From contig JAVMKL010000254.1 of assembly GCA_031732875.1 (NCBI GenBank), positions 1 through 16,347 of the forward strand: a stretch of DNA of 16,347 bases, written 5' to 3'. Position numbers and translations under genes: made by a program. Positions 1 to 7,180 of this stretch are shown in pieces; position 1 is the stretch's first letter; the number at the start of each line of letters is the position of its first letter. The notes beneath the pieces were generated by a model. It saw nothing but the letters and a program-made list of their open reading frames with translations, was not told where the DNA came from and ran no database searches. This DNA is from JAVMKJ01 sp031732875. GTDB lineage: Bacteria > Pseudomonadota > Gammaproteobacteria > Competibacterales > Competibacteraceae.

Positions 1-179
1 CCGGCGCGCTCGAAGATGCACGCTACCCTTCGCTCCAAGCCGACGCACCGCGGCCTGCGGACTCCGCGCGCGGTCGAGATCAAACGGATTCAAAACGGAT
101 GGCCAACCGGGTAGCGGGAGATGCTTAACCCCCGGCCTCCACACCCCCTAACTTCTGCCCCATCGCGAAGGAGAGGATC

Positions 180-635
180 TTGAGTATTCACATGAAGTCC
201 GTTGCCCTGGGGTTCGTTTTCGCATGCCTCCTTGCGGTGGGAGCGGCGATTGCGGCCTTTCTCTTGATCGGACCCCAGATAAGCACCATTTCCCACGACG
301 TCGTGCTGCCGTCAGGGAAAGTCATCAAGGTAACAGCATGTCATTTCGCGTGGGGTATTGAGCACGGCGAACGCCATGGTTCAGATGATTCATTTGTCTT
401 GGAATATGTGTCCACGGCTCCCCATACAGACCTGGCTGCCGTCGACAGGGAGACCGTGGAGGCGTTTGAATTGATTCGTCCCATTTCGGAACTGTGGAGT
501 CTAAACGTGGCAAGCGTGTCCGCTTTCCCATCCGCGCAACGCAAGGGAAAATATTTCATCTACGCCTTTTCGCGGAATTTGGACGGAAAATGGAACTTTG
601 AGCGGAAACCGGCAAAGGTATTTGTCAACGATTGA
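180..635 (+). CDS. Small membrane-anchored protein of unknown function
   Basis: I do not recognise this 151-residue protein. It has one hydrophobic segment near the N-terminus (about residues 9-31, rich in Ala, Leu, Val and Phe). A mostly polar domain of about 120 residues follows and would lie outside the cytoplasm, tethered by an uncleaved signal anchor or released by signal peptidase. The chosen start is TTG at 180 because AAGGAG at 168-173 sits six bases upstream. An in-frame ATG at 192 would be 18 bases from that site, and it keeps the same hydrophobic segment. The gene stands alone on the plus strand. No catalytic motif, lipobox or metal-binding cluster is visible. The reading frame has normal GC-rich codon use, so I think it is real, but its role is unknown. 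Confidence 0.6.
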   Translation: MSIHMKSVALGFVFACLLAVGAAIAAFLLIGPQISTISHDVVLPSGKVIKVTACHFAWGIEHGERHGSDDSFVLEYVSTAPHTDLAAVDRETVEAFELIRPISELWSLNVASVSAFPSAQRKGKYFIYAFSRNLDGKWNFERKPAKVFVND

Positions 636-787
636 TGGAAAAGGGAATTGTCCGGACGGTGCCGTCCCGGCGCCAGCCCCACCCAAGCCGCCAACGGTTG
701 GAAAGCGGAGATCGATCGGTACATGGCAGTCGACAGAGATAAACCGAATAGCCGAAAACCCGATATCGTGAAATTCGGTCGATTCGG

Positions 788-1354
788 TCAGTCGAACAGC
801 ATGGCCAGCCTGCCCCTGATCCCCCTGGCCCAGCCGGCGGCGCGCCGGCGCAGGCTGGCGATGGCGTCGGCGACCGCGGGATACCAGGAACGGCTTCTGA
901 CATAGCCGACCCAGCGATCGCGAAACCGCCGGAGCTGCGCCAGTTGCGCCCCGACCCAGGCATCCACCCGCGCCGCCCAGGGATAGGCCGCGATCACCTT
1001 CGGTCGGGCGGCGCGCCAGGTGATATGGGCGAAATACCCCAGGCTGACCTTGGCGCAGAGGGTCGCTATCACGGCCCCAGGCAACCCAAAATAGCGGTAG
1101 CTCAGCAGGACCGCGATCTTGGACAGCTCCAGAAAACCCAGCGACAGCAGCGACAGGGTCAGCCCCGCCGCGGGGGGAACGCCGGCCACCCATCGCTCGT
1201 AGCGCTGGATCATGTGGCGCCGTTCCAGCCAGCGGGCGAGCGACTTGATCGGCCCGAACAGCAGCGTAATCAGAATATAGATCAAGCCGAGGGCATGGCC
1301 GACCCACCGCAGTCGTGAATATCGTTGGCGGTGATGCTCTAATGGGTCATGCAA
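788..1354 (-). CDS. Multi-pass membrane protein of unknown function
   Basis: This 188-residue protein carries hydrophobic stretches at roughly residues 17-37, 63-88 and 90-112. They are separated by basic segments, and the tail is rich in Arg and Trp. That pattern fits a small inner-membrane protein with two or three helices and an amphipathic, positively charged C-terminal region. I do not recognise a family. The start is a TTG at 1354, supported by GGAGAG ending six bases before it on the minus strand; the ATG at 1350 is in another frame and stops at once. The gene is divergent from the HDOD gene with about 230 bases between them. Its 3' end abuts a short direct repeat (GATTCGGTC-like, near 774-787). 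Function cannot be assigned. Confidence 0.55.
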   Translation of the reverse strand: MHDPLEHHRQRYSRLRWVGHALGLIYILITLLFGPIKSLARWLERRHMIQRYERWVAGVPPAAGLTLSLLSLGFLELSKIAVLLSYRYFGLPGAVIATLCAKVSLGYFAHITWRAARPKVIAAYPWAARVDAWVGAQLAQLRRFRDRWVGYVRSRSWYPAVADAIASLRRRAAGWARGIRGRLAMLFD

Positions 1355-1523
1355 AACGATCTCTCCAGGATAGCCGCGCTAAAGGTTCACTTTGTCACTT
1401 TCAAATCCGGGCTTCAATTCCCGGAAACCCGGCACCTGCCCGTGCTCACGCTTTTTCTCTATTTTTCCGTCCCCTGCCTTCCCTGTTTAATTAAAGGGCT
1501 AGCCCCCGGACCCGAAAGACCAG

Positions 1524-1583
1524 TAACCTTGGACCGCCATCGAGGCATTGGCGGCGTCGGATCGAACCGAGAGGTGAAGGTTA
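1524..1583 (+). promoter_or_regulatory. Structured 5' leader of the HDOD gene, possible translational control element
   Basis: Three complementary pairs nest just before the HDOD start. TAACCTT (1524-1530) pairs with AAGGTTA (1577-1583), which includes the A of the start ATG. Inside it, CCGCCA (1534-1539) pairs with TGGCGG (1549-1554), and TCGG (1557-1560) with CCGA (1567-1570). The result is a three-way junction in which the outer stem would bury part of the ribosome-binding site (GAGGTGAAGG, 1571-1580). The pairing is read directly from the sequence; that it folds or regulates in the cell is inference. It does not match any riboswitch consensus I know. Just upstream lie two abutting perfect 10-bp palindromes at 1486-1495 and 1496-1505. 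Confidence 0.35.
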
Positions 1584-2449
1584 TGAACGTGCAAGAGCTT
1601 TGCGATGCCGTATCCGTCCTGGCATCGCTTCCCAAGGTCTACGAGCGCGCGCGCCGGTTGCTTGACGATCCCCATGTCACCAAGGAAGCGTTGCTGGAAG
1701 TGTTGGCGCATGATCCCACCACCTTGGCGCGCCTGCTGGCGGTGGCCAATGAAACCGACCGCCGATCTGGCGGCATGGGGGGCATCGAGGACCCCGACGA
1801 GGCCGCGCGTCTTATCGACATCGACCACATTCGGACGATCCTGGCGACGGGCACGGCCATCGATGTTTTCGAGCAGGTGGGCGAAGGTCTCGTCGACATG
1901 CAGAATTTTTGGCAGCACAGCATCTGCGCCGCCCTCGCCGCCGACTTTCTCGCTTCGGCCTGCGGACAAGACCATCAACACCTGTACATGGCCGGTCTGT
2001 TGCACGATATCGGACAATTGGTCATCTACCAGGCCGAACCGGAACGGGCGCGCGAGGTTCTGGCGCACGCCGGCGAATCCTATCGTTATCGGGCGGAAAA
2101 GGAGGTGCTGGGGCTCACTCACGCCGAGGTAGGGGCGGAACTGACCCGGCGCATGAACCTGTCCGAGTCGCTTCAGGAGGCCATCCGGTTTCATCACGAG
2201 CCGGCCTTGGCCAAACGCGCCCCCATGGCGGCGTCGATCGTGCATCTCGCCACGGCGATCGCCAATTGCATCGAGCCGAGCTGGAAAATGGATATCGCCA
2301 AACATGACCCGCGGGCGAGCATCAACCCATTCGCCTGGGATGCCACCGGATTGACGCCGGCCATCATCGAACCGACCCTGCATGAAATCAACATGCGCTC
2401 GTTCGAGGTCCTCGGCATTATCGAGCCGGATGCCTTCCTGGTCTACTGA
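1583..2449 (+). CDS. HDOD-domain signalling/regulatory protein
   Basis: The 288-residue product is an HDOD protein, a catalytically uncertain relative of HD phosphohydrolases used as an output or scaffold domain in bacterial signalling. Matching features are FWQHS (His112), LLHDIG (His141-Asp142), THAEVG (His180) and a His204-His205 pair in the IRFHHEP segment. The early helices (about 1-100) hold the usual HDOD repressive core, including the DPTTLARLLAVAN stretch. The start at 1583 is preferred because GAGGTGAAGG lies just before it and similarity to the family begins here. The frame is open back to 1349, but that extension has no Shine-Dalgarno site and looks non-coding. The protein is cytoplasmic, with no receiver or GGDEF domain attached. 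The partner or ligand is unknown. Confidence 0.88.
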   Translation: MNVQELCDAVSVLASLPKVYERARRLLDDPHVTKEALLEVLAHDPTTLARLLAVANETDRRSGGMGGIEDPDEAARLIDIDHIRTILATGTAIDVFEQVGEGLVDMQNFWQHSICAALAADFLASACGQDHQHLYMAGLLHDIGQLVIYQAEPERAREVLAHAGESYRYRAEKEVLGLTHAEVGAELTRRMNLSESLQEAIRFHHEPALAKRAPMAASIVHLATAIANCIEPSWKMDIAKHDPRASINPFAWDATGLTPAIIEPTLHEINMRSFEVLGIIEPDAFLVY

Positions 2450-2512
2450 AGATGCAGGAAGAATCGGGACCATTGCTACCCGGCCGGCGTCAAGGGCGCA
2501 ATCCCTCATCCC

Positions 2513-2653
2513 CAACTCCCCCGCCAGCCAGCGCGGCCAGCACAGCACCGACAGCGGCGCCTGTTTGAGTTGAGCGAAGGCGGCTTCCAGCAGCAGGTCG
2601 GAATGCAGCAGGGTGCCGTCGAGGTCAATGCAGAGGGGATATTTGGCGGGCAT
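2513..2653 (-). pseudogene. Truncated N-terminus of a HAD/UbiA-type gene
   Basis: On the minus strand the first 47 or so codons from ATG 2653 read as the start of a haloacid-dehalogenase domain. They contain CIDLDGTLLHSDLLLEA, the DxDGT nucleophile motif, followed by a Leu/Trp/Pro-rich stretch ending WPRWLAGE. This resembles the N-terminus of the HAD-UbiA prenyltransferase fusions. After that the frame stays open but runs antisense through the HDOD gene and shows no family features. None of the later HAD motifs (the conserved Lys, the second Asp pair) follows. I read it as a remnant left by a deletion. Expression as a short peptide cannot be excluded. Confidence 0.6.
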
Positions 2654-2688
2654 CAATCATCCCGACGAGATTCTATATTGATAAATCA

Positions 2689-3120
2689 CTACTCCGGTAG
2701 CCAATCTTGATCAAGAATTTTATCTAAAGCATAGGGACATGTCTCAGGGAATTTTGAGAGTGGCAAGTGGGTTTGTTTGGCGGCGTTTGATCTTGCTCTT
2801 TGATAAGCCTGATCCAATTCCAGCAATGGGTAGTTTTTCAGGCTAGGACTGTCCATGATTGCCAGTTCAATTTGCAACCTGGAATCAGTAATGGAGTCCA
2901 GCCAGCTATCGGAACGCCTTTGCGGTTGATATTCCCATTTGAGCAGGTGAATTAAAAGACGAACAAGCTGGCTTGCAATCCCTCTTTTTTCACTCTTTCC
3001 CAAATCTTCCAACTCCTCAACCAAATGTTCCAAATCGATATTTTGCCAACGTCCTTCCCGTATCAGGTTAGCGGTCTCGTGCGCCCACAAACTTAAATCT
3101 GTTACATAATTTGTATTCAC
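2689..3120 (-). CDS. DUF29 family protein
   Basis: This 143-residue protein fits DUF29, a family common in cyanobacteria and some Proteobacteria and often present in several copies. Typical features are the N-terminal YVTDLSLWAHETANLIREG segment, the acidic HLVEELEDLGKSEKR helix and the HLLKWEYQP segment, with a tail ending in DQDWLPE. The start is GTG 3120, because family members begin with this NTNY-type sequence and an AAGAGGTC site lies about eight bases upstream. The frame is open to 3258, but that part has no family match. The gene is clearly more AT-rich than its neighbours, which suggests recent acquisition. Molecular function is unknown for the family. Confidence 0.85.
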   Translation of the reverse strand: MNTNYVTDLSLWAHETANLIREGRWQNIDLEHLVEELEDLGKSEKRGIASQLVRLLIHLLKWEYQPQRRSDSWLDSITDSRLQIELAIMDSPSLKNYPLLELDQAYQRARSNAAKQTHLPLSKFPETCPYALDKILDQDWLPE

Positions 3121-3122
3121 AT

Positions 3123-3328
3123 TAAATGACCTCTTTGCTAAGTTTAGTAACCGTGGTCGGTCATCCACCTGTTTCTCTTTCAGCGCCTCGACGACTAGCC
3201 AGCACCGCGATAGCGTAGATACCAATACCTGTCTCCAGGCCGATCCCGACACCGACATCCCGAGCGATCAGATACAGGTGTTGGGCATGGCTGGGAAGAC
3301 GCTGGGCGTACCATAACCGCAGCCACGC
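3123..3328 (-). other. Unresolved stretch between the anti-sigma gene and the DUF29 gene
   Basis: About 200 bases lie between the two minus-strand genes. One minus frame gives a Gly/Ile-rich peptide (IARDVGVGIGLETGIG, then IAVLASRRGAERETGG and a stop near 3165), which could be the tail of a lost gene. Another frame joins in-frame to DUF29. No start with a ribosome-binding site, no hairpin with a T tract and no recognisable domain is visible. It may be a decayed gene end or untranslated DNA. Confidence 0.3.
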
Positions 3329-3883
3329 TCAGGCCAGCATTTCCGGCCGCAACTGGCCACGGAGGAATACCACGCCGCCGTTGCGGGTGGATATCGGCGC
3401 GTGCCGCGAGCCGGGCAACGCCGCGTGATAGTCGCCTTGACTGTAGGCACGGTCGCCGATCAGCATGTCCCCAGCCAGTAACAGACATTCCTCCAGAGCG
3501 TGGTGATCGTGCGCCGGAAGTTGGCAACCCGGCGCCAGCCGCAGCAAAAACGACTGGAAACCAGCTTCCCGGTCCACCAGCAGCAGCTTGATTTCCAAAC
3601 CTGGCGCCAGCATCCGCCATTCGCCTTCCCGCTCGCGCACGGTCACGGTGGCGGGCGGACCCGCCGCGTCCAGGGCCGCTTCGATGGCATCCCAAACCGA
3701 CGCGCGCGGCGTCACCTCCGGCAGGGTGGCCGCCAGTGGAGTCAACCGCCGTTCCCAGGCGGCAACCTTCCGCTGCAACTCCGGATTCCGGGCCAGATTC
3801 GCCTCGAACTCGGCCAGTTCCGGCCCGCTCAGCGCGCCGAGCACGTAATCGCCCGCCAGGCTTTCGGCTTCGTTCGCGTTCAT
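3329..3883 (-). CDS. Anti-sigma factor with ChrR-like cupin domain
   Basis: This 184-residue soluble protein has two parts. Residues 1-50 (SLAGDYVLGALSGPELAEFE) resemble the N-terminal anti-sigma segment of RskA/ChrR-type regulators. Residues 85-180 form a cupin with His125-x-His127 and Glu131, then His161 in PGSRHAP, the pattern of ChrR-like cupins that bind a metal such as zinc. There is no transmembrane helix, so it should hold its sigma factor in the cytoplasm. The N-terminal HxxxCxxC zinc site of classical ChrR is absent. The ATG at 3881-3883 overlaps the TGA of the sigma gene (ATGA), as expected for a co-translated sigma/anti-sigma pair. ChrR itself responds to singlet oxygen; the trigger here is unknown, and a metal or oxidant signal sensed by the cupin is inference. 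Confidence 0.88.
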   Translation of the reverse strand: MNANEAESLAGDYVLGALSGPELAEFEANLARNPELQRKVAAWERRLTPLAATLPEVTPRASVWDAIEAALDAAGPPATVTVREREGEWRMLAPGLEIKLLLVDREAGFQSFLLRLAPGCQLPAHDHHALEECLLLAGDMLIGDRAYSQGDYHAALPGSRHAPISTRNGGVVFLRGQLRPEMLA

Positions 3884-4560
3884 GATTCCAGGCACCCCTT
3901 GAGTTGCAACAAGCCCCGTCTCACCCAGCTTTTGACCGTGCCGAGCGGAGTTTGCAACCGCTCCGCCAGTTCCTCGTGGCTGAGGCCATGGAAGAAAGCC
4001 AGCCCGATCGCCTGGGACTGATCGGCGGACAGGCGCCGCAAACACTCCTGAATGGCATGAGCCAGGTGGTCGACCGATAACGGGGACTGGGGATCGGGTA
4101 TCCGCAAGGCTTCATCGGCCAGCGGCTCGGCGTTGATTTCCGCCGCCCGTCGCCGCCTCTGGCGCAGCAATTCGATGGCCCGATGGCGAGCGATCGCCAT
4201 GAGCCAGACCAGAACCGGCGCCCGTCCGGGCTGGTATTGTCCGGCGGTGCGCCAGACGGCCAGATAGGTTTCCTGCAAGACGTCCTCCGCCGCGTCCTGC
4301 TGGCGCAACAACGCCAGCGCGATCGCATACAGGCGACTCCGAGTAAGACGGTACAACTCCGCGAACGCCTGGCGGTCGCCGCGCGCGGTGGCCGCCAGCA
4401 GGTCGACCAGCGGATCGGATTGAGGGGGTAACGATTGGCGGGCCAAATCCACGGCGCTTTGCCTGCTCCCGGTAATGTTGCGTCGGGATTCTAGCCCGCC
4501 CGACCGCGTGCGGCAACGCTGCCCGATCGGCTGGAAAGGCAATACGTTGCTCGCGCGCAT
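3880..4560 (-). CDS. ECF-family RNA polymerase sigma factor
   Basis: The 226-residue protein has sigma region 2 at about residues 49-138, with DAAEDVLQETYLAVW in region 2.2 and a basic RQRRRR end. Region 4 is at about 163-223, with the helix-turn-helix around LSHEELAERLQTPLGTVKSW. This is the two-domain ECF plan, closest in feel to SigK/RpoE-like members paired with RskA/ChrR anti-sigma factors. The start ATG 4560 has CGGGAG seven bases upstream. A GTG at 4452 would give a 190-residue protein nearer the usual family length but has no good Shine-Dalgarno site. It is the fourth recognisable gene of the minus-strand operon and overlaps the anti-sigma gene by four bases. Targets are unknown; its own operon and the divergent bufferin operon are the obvious candidates. 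Confidence 0.92.
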   Translation of the reverse strand: MRASNVLPFQPIGQRCRTRSGGLESRRNITGSRQSAVDLARQSLPPQSDPLVDLLAATARGDRQAFAELYRLTRSRLYAIALALLRQQDAAEDVLQETYLAVWRTAGQYQPGRAPVLVWLMAIARHRAIELLRQRRRRAAEINAEPLADEALRIPDPQSPLSVDHLAHAIQECLRRLSADQSQAIGLAFFHGLSHEELAERLQTPLGTVKSWVRRGLLQLKGCLES

Positions 4561-4581
4561 GAGCCGGCTCCCGGAGCGTCG

Positions 4582-4626
4582 TCAACGGCTCACGGTGTCC
4601 TTGGGCGAACGAACGGCAACGAACAT
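4582..4626 (-). CDS. 14-codon mini-ORF with strong ribosome-binding site
   Basis: Between the HupE-like gene and the sigma gene the minus strand carries GAGGAGGA (about 4634-4641), then ATG at 4626 and the peptide MFVAVRSPKDTVSR before a TGA at 4582, 21 bases from the sigma start. The Shine-Dalgarno site is as strong as any in the window and resembles that of the DUF4331 gene. It could be a leader peptide that tunes sigma-factor translation, or the first codons of a gene lost by deletion. No family assignment is possible for so short a peptide. Confidence 0.35.
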   Translation of the reverse strand: MFVAVRSPKDTVSR

Positions 4627-4649
4627 GACGGTATCCTCCTCGGATGAGC

Positions 4650-5870
4650 TCAGCTTGGGTTGGAAAAAAGGTTGATGTTCAGGCCCCGCTCCAGGCACCA
4701 GACCAGGGCGAGCAGGGCGACGGTGGCCGATCCCACCGGCAGCGCCAGCCGCCGGTACAGCCAGGTTTGCCGCAGGGCGAAAGCCAGCGGCAGCACGACC
4801 GCGACGATGGCCAGTTGCCCGGTTTCGACGCCCAGATTGAAGCCGGCCAGCGCCAGCGCCAGCGCATCCGCGGGGAGGCCCAACTCCCGCAACACGCTGG
4901 CGAAGCCGAAGCCGTGGATCAGTCCGAGCGCGAAGGCCAACGACCAGCGCCGCGCCGTCACCAGCGGGAACAGGTTGTTCGACGCTGCCAGCACCACGGT
5001 CAACGCGATCGCCGTTTCCACCAGCCGGCCGGGCAAATCCACCACGCCCAATACCGCCAGGGTCAGCGTCAGCGAGTGGGCGAGGGTGAAGGCGGTCACG
5101 ATGCCGGCGGTTTCCAGCAGCACCGTCCGCAGCGCCATCGCCGGCCGCCAGCGGCCGTTTTCCCACCACAGCACCGCCGGCAGCAGCAGCGCCAGCAGAA
5201 ACAGGATGTGGTCGAACCCGATCCAGATGTGCCACACCCCTTCCTCCCAGTAGCTCGCGAAGATCCGCCAGCCGCCGGCGGGCGCGGCGTTCAACGGATG
5301 TCGCGGTCGATCCGGCGACAGCACGGCGGTTTCCGTGCCGGTTGGCGCATCCACCCGCAACAAGCCCCGGTGCGAGGGATCGAGGGCGAAGAACAGCCGG
5401 TAGTCCAGCACTTGCGCGCCGGCCGGACAGTCCAGGGCGAAATCGAGCACCGCATAGGCGCCGTCGCTGTGCTGGACCACCCGCATGACGTCGGGCCGGG
5501 CGGAGCAGGTCGCGTCGCCGGCGTACAGCGTCAGATGGTCGAGGGCGTAATCGACCACGGCGCGTTCCCGCGCCTGCAGTTCGCCCCAGGTGATGGCGCC
5601 GTCGCCGTCGGCGTCCAGGCCGATGGCGTATTCCAGATCGCGCAGCGCGATGTCCCAGCGGGCCTCCCAGCCACCGGCGCGGGGCGTCAGGCTCAAATAG
5701 CTGTCGCTGGGTTTGTGGGCGAAGGCGGTCGGCGCCAGTCCCAGCAGCAACACCAGCAGGGTGAGCAGCAACGCCAGCGGAACAAACCAGCGACCCACCC
5801 GAACCATGCCGGGAGCCCGTTCTTCGGCCCCATTGCCGGTGTCAGGCTTTCGATGTGGACAACCGTTCAT
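4650..5870 (-). CDS. HupE/UreJ-like membrane protein with EF-hand loop
   Basis: The 406-residue protein opens with a polar stretch and a signal-like hydrophobic segment (about 27-51, ending PTAFAHKP). An exported domain (about 52-205) follows, and then six or so transmembrane helices (about 212-395) with HIWIGFDHILFLLALLLP, HGFGF and GVETGQ. That layout fits the HupE/UreJ_2 group, relatives of HupE-type nickel/cobalt permeases, though substrates of this long form are not established. Residues 86-97 (DADGDGAITWGE) make a full EF-hand calcium loop. The start ATG 5870 overlaps the stop of the TPR gene (ATGA). A Met at residue 22 is an alternative start that would give a cleaner signal peptide. 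It probably acts with the two exported proteins encoded just upstream. Confidence 0.85.
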   Translation of the reverse strand: MNGCPHRKPDTGNGAEERAPGMVRVGRWFVPLALLLTLLVLLLGLAPTAFAHKPSDSYLSLTPRAGGWEARWDIALRDLEYAIGLDADGDGAITWGELQARERAVVDYALDHLTLYAGDATCSARPDVMRVVQHSDGAYAVLDFALDCPAGAQVLDYRLFFALDPSHRGLLRVDAPTGTETAVLSPDRPRHPLNAAPAGGWRIFASYWEEGVWHIWIGFDHILFLLALLLPAVLWWENGRWRPAMALRTVLLETAGIVTAFTLAHSLTLTLAVLGVVDLPGRLVETAIALTVVLAASNNLFPLVTARRWSLAFALGLIHGFGFASVLRELGLPADALALALAGFNLGVETGQLAIVAVVLPLAFALRQTWLYRRLALPVGSATVALLALVWCLERGLNINLFSNPS

Positions 5871-7180
5871 GACGCGGTCTCCCGCAACCGCCGGCTCAAC
5901 TCGGCCAACCGGTCGTCCTCCAGCTTGACGCGAGCGATCCAGTCCAGCACCTCGCGCGCCGCGTCCGGTCGGCTGGCCGCCAGCGCCGCTTCCAGCAACA
6001 GGCGGGCGTCCTGGGGTTCCCGCTGTCCCTGCGCCCAGTTGCGCCGCGCCAGTTCCAGAGCCTCCCGCGGCTGCCCGCGCAGGTCGAGCCGCAGCCGGGC
6101 CTCGGCGGCGACGTGGGTGGTATCGCCCCGCTGGCGGGCGGCGGCGAACCGCGCTTCCAGCACCTCCGCATGACCTTGCCAGGCGGGATCGTCCAGCCGC
6201 CGTTCCGCCAGCGCCAGCCGCAGCAGCAGGCTGTCGGCGCGTTGTTCGTTGCGGAGCAGCGCGCGCGCTTCGGCCGCCCGGTTCCGGTCGAGCAGGAAAT
6301 CGGCGTAGGCCCCGAGCAGATAAACGTCTCGCCGGCCGAGATCCAACGCGGCCCGGAAGTGCGATTCCGCCGCCCGGACATCGCCGCGCTGTTCGGCGAG
6401 TTCCGCCAGCACGGTCGTAGCCCACAGTCGTTCCGCGACGTCGGTCTCGGGCGCGCCCTCCAACGCGCGCCGCAGGGTCTCGTAGGCGAACCGGGCCTGA
6501 CCGTTGCGACCGAGCGCGCCGCTCGCACAGGCGTTGAACAGCAACGGGTCGGTCAGCCGCCGCAGCGCCAGGCAACCGCGCAGCGCCGCGGCCGGTTCCC
6601 CTCGCACCTGCTGGATCACCGCCTGGGTAAGCCAGGCCTGGGCGTTGCGGGGATCGACCGCCAGCACCTGTCGCAGATCGGCCAGCGCCCCGTCGAAATC
6701 GTGCCGGTTCTGGCGCAGCACGGCGCGCAGCAGGAGCACTTCGGGCGGCGGGGGGTTCTGGTTCCACCAGGGCGCCAGCGCCGCCTCGACGTAGCCGTAA
6801 TGACGGGGATCGGCCTCGGCGCGGCCGACTTCGAGATTGCGGCGGGCGACCCGCAGCGCCAGCTCGAGATCGTCGGGCCGGGCGGCCAACTGGCGACGCA
6901 ACTCCCGCAATTCCCGCATCCGGGAATCAGTCGCCACCAGCGGCAGTTTCTCCAGCACCCGATCGGGATCGATGGGAACGAACGGCTCCGCCAGGGCCGG
7001 GCCGGCGATGCTCAGGAATACCCCGAGCAGGAAATGGAATTGCCGGCGCCCGAACCCCGCGCGGATTCGATCGGTTCCCCACTTTCCACCCCCCCTTTCA
7101 GCAGGGGGCGGAGAGCGGTGGGGAGAGGAAGCGAGGAGCAGGTTCACGATCGGTCTCGCGTGGAGTGCGCCAGCCGTCAT
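5867..7180 (-). CDS. Exported tetratricopeptide-repeat protein
   Basis: The 437-residue product is helical and built of degenerate TPR units through residues of about 85-430 (for example ALADLRQVLAVDPRNAQAWL and AESHFRAALDLGRRDVYLL). A signal peptide lies at about 45-64 (FLLGVFLSIAGPALA), so it should work outside the cytoplasm as a scaffold, probably for the DUF4331 and HupE-like partners. The start ATG 7180 overlaps the TGA of the DUF4331 gene (ATGA), matching the other couplings in the operon. The 40 or so residues before the signal peptide are odd: they are Pro/Gly-rich and encoded by a palindromic repeat at 7076-7124. The frame is open far upstream, but that part is antisense to DUF4331 and is not coding. 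Confidence 0.82.
   Translation of the reverse strand: MTAGALHARPIVNLLLASSPHRSPPPAERGGGKWGTDRIRAGFGRRQFHFLLGVFLSIAGPALAEPFVPIDPDRVLEKLPLVATDSRMRELRELRRQLAARPDDLELALRVARRNLEVGRAEADPRHYGYVEAALAPWWNQNPPPPEVLLLRAVLRQNRHDFDGALADLRQVLAVDPRNAQAWLTQAVIQQVRGEPAAALRGCLALRRLTDPLLFNACASGALGRNGQARFAYETLRRALEGAPETDVAERLWATTVLAELAEQRGDVRAAESHFRAALDLGRRDVYLLGAYADFLLDRNRAAEARALLRNEQRADSLLLRLALAERRLDDPAWQGHAEVLEARFAAARQRGDTTHVAAEARLRLDLRGQPREALELARRNWAQGQREPQDARLLLEAALAASRPDAAREVLDWIARVKLEDDRLAELSRRLRETAS
7076..7124. repeat. Nested palindromic repeat inside the TPR gene start
   Basis: Outer arms TCCCCAC (7076-7082) and GTGGGGA (7118-7124) enclose inner arms CCCCCT (7091-7096) and AGGGGG (7103-7108) with loop TTCAGC. 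This looks like one of the dispersed GC-rich hairpin repeats usually found between genes. Here it sits in frame within the leader of the TPR protein and codes the SPHRSPPPAERGGGKWG segment. Confidence 0.6.

Noticed and set aside
501..1307. Minus-strand open frame across 501-1307
   Set aside because: It overlaps a better-supported gene in another frame on the same strand and reads as Gly/Arg/Pro-rich filler.
1349..1582. Extended N-terminus of the HDOD protein
   Set aside because: No ribosome site, no family match and composition unlike coding DNA; the ATG at 1583 has a good site.
1524..1583. Known riboswitch class (for example GEMM)
   Set aside because: The conserved bases of the c-di-GMP class are absent; only stems are seen.
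4644..6173. Long plus-strand open frame opposite the HupE-like and TPR genes
   Set aside because: Gln/Arg-rich translation without domains, antisense to two recognised genes.
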